Assembly (NCBI RefSeq): GCF_000235885.1
Contig: NZ_JH379375.1
Coordinates: 42,629 to 106,628 of the forward strand
Length of the DNA: 64,000 nucleotides
Direction of reading: 5' to 3'
DNA from: Leyella stercorea DSM 18206
GTDB taxonomy: Bacteria > Bacteroidota > Bacteroidia > Bacteroidales > Bacteroidaceae
The notes under the pieces were generated by a model. The model worked only from the letters and a program-made list of their open reading frames with translations, searched no databases and was not told the DNA's origin. Shown here piece after piece: positions 63,349-64,000 of this stretch; the first letter of the stretch is position 1, and each line of letters opens with the position of its first letter. A program made the translations under genes and the position numbers.

Positions 63349-63997
63349 TTAGCGTAAGAACCTTTCTCTCGCAAAAATATAAGACAGGTGACATCTGTCA
63401 AGGATTGCAGCAATAGCAATACTTCCGATTATGCTAACGGCAATAGTGAAGACCGTATGTACCCCCCCCTGATTTATCAAAATGGAATAGTGGCAATGCT
63501 AACTTGCCTCCCATTGTGAATATTGGATGAAAAAGGTATATAGGAAGTGTGTTTCTTCCGATATATCCTATAATTCCCAAGACCTTCTTGTTTTTGATAC
63601 TCTGTATGAGTTTCGGAACGAAAGAAAGGAATGACAATGCTAATATTGTAACCGCTAAAAAGTTCCAATTTTTATAGTTTGGAAAACTTGCTATTGCTAT
63701 GAAAGGCAGAATACTCCACAACGATGGTTTTATAATTTCATCAAGACGTTTTTCAGACAGACGCAAACAGACACCAATGAAATAGAAAGCTGCATTCGTA
63801 GAATTAAGAACTGGAGTGTATTGTGAGACTAACATAAGAAATGTAGCAAATAAGCACAATTTGCCCATTATGCTCCATTTGCCAACACAATTGAAAGTCA
63901 AATAATATATTACCCCGCATATAGCCATTGTGTATAAGAACCAATACGGACCAATAGAGGTGACAAATATCGAGAGTGTAAAATAAACTGTGTCAGG
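63349..63997 (-). pseudogene. Acyltransferase (membrane acyltransferase 3-like) with frameshifting G8 tract
   Basis: Minus frame from the right edge: IGPYWFLYTMAICGVIYYL, then TM helices (LCLFATFLMLVSQYTPVL; SILPFIAIASF; FLAVTILALSFLSFVPKLI) and VLGIIGYIGRNTLPIYLFHPIF, the terminal motif of acyltransferase 3 proteins. As written the frame ends at 63434 just after a G8 run (63462-63469). With G7 it would continue VHTVFTIAVSIIGSIAIAAIL to a stop at 63349, supplying the missing last transmembrane helix. A TAG is in frame at 63998-64000 at the window edge. Either phase-variable, mutated, or a homopolymer error. Such enzymes acylate surface polysaccharides. Confidence 0.7.
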
Positions 63998-64000
63998 CTA

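Overview
The window is Bacteroidales DNA, probably Bacteroides or Prevotella. The evidence is a TraE/F/G/J/K/M/N/O-type conjugation operon, a fimbrillin-like lipoprotein, UpxY-type sequence, an ECF sigma factor with a beta-barrel tail, and repeated promoters of the Bacteroidetes type (TTTG, about 20 nt, TAnnTTTG). Nearly everything from 1 to about 58.2 kb is mobile DNA: a large integrative conjugative element (ICE) carrying several later insertions. The rightmost 5.8 kb looks like ordinary chromosome.

Layout. (1) 1-12.2 kb, minus strand: one long ICE accessory operon with DUF4099/DUF3945-type proteins, a TOPRIM protein, a bacterial PH-domain protein, two secreted 'RW-tail' proteins, membrane proteins, an M23 endopeptidase that appears to continue into the next frame through an A9 tract, an ArdC/MutS-I fusion, and a glucosaminidase running off the left edge. 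(2) 12.2-15.1 kb: a divergent secreted M23 peptidase and an ImmA/IrrE-PIN toxin-antitoxin-like pair. (3) 15.1-19.2 kb: insertion debris, namely a glmS 3' fragment, an IS1380 transposase, palindromic repeats and a decayed DDE-type IS with clear ends. (4) 19.2-25.4 kb: an AT-rich island of Firmicutes type with an HD-domain protein, a SAM methyltransferase, a nucleotidyltransferase, a chimeric DNA methyltransferase fragment, an AbrB-like protein, a complete IS66 element with an 8-bp target duplication, and erm(G). (5) 25.35-27.2 kb: a truncated upxY-like start, an invertible promoter segment and a tyrosine recombinase. (6) 27.2-49.4 kb: the conjugation operon from the TraD-like protein to the VirD4-like coupling protein, with traG interrupted by a 2490-bp group II intron. 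(7) 49.6-52.2 kb: a self-contained three-gene cassette (AbiEi-like regulator, AbiEii-like nucleotidyltransferase, metallophosphoesterase) with its own promoter, operator and terminator. (8) 52.3-58.2 kb: primase, RepA-like ATPase, two excisionase-type HTH proteins, an unrecognised protein, integrase and a regulator. (9) 58.3-64 kb: chromosome, with an SDR oxidoreductase, a YbjQ-family protein, an unknown gene between 41-bp direct repeats, a methyltransferase, the sigma/beta-barrel fusion and an acyltransferase with a G8 tract.

How it fits together. The conjugation genes encode a Bacteroidetes T4SS. The replication/mobilisation block at 52-58 kb should handle excision and processing of the transferred DNA. 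No relaxase is recognisable in the window. An 18-bp sequence is shared exactly between the control regions at 12.3 kb and 49.5 kb, suggesting common control of the two operons. The most striking inference is that erm(G) has landed downstream of an invertible promoter next to a tyrosine recombinase and currently lies in the ON orientation, so macrolide resistance here may be phase-variable. All annotation was made by reading the sequence; no database search was run.
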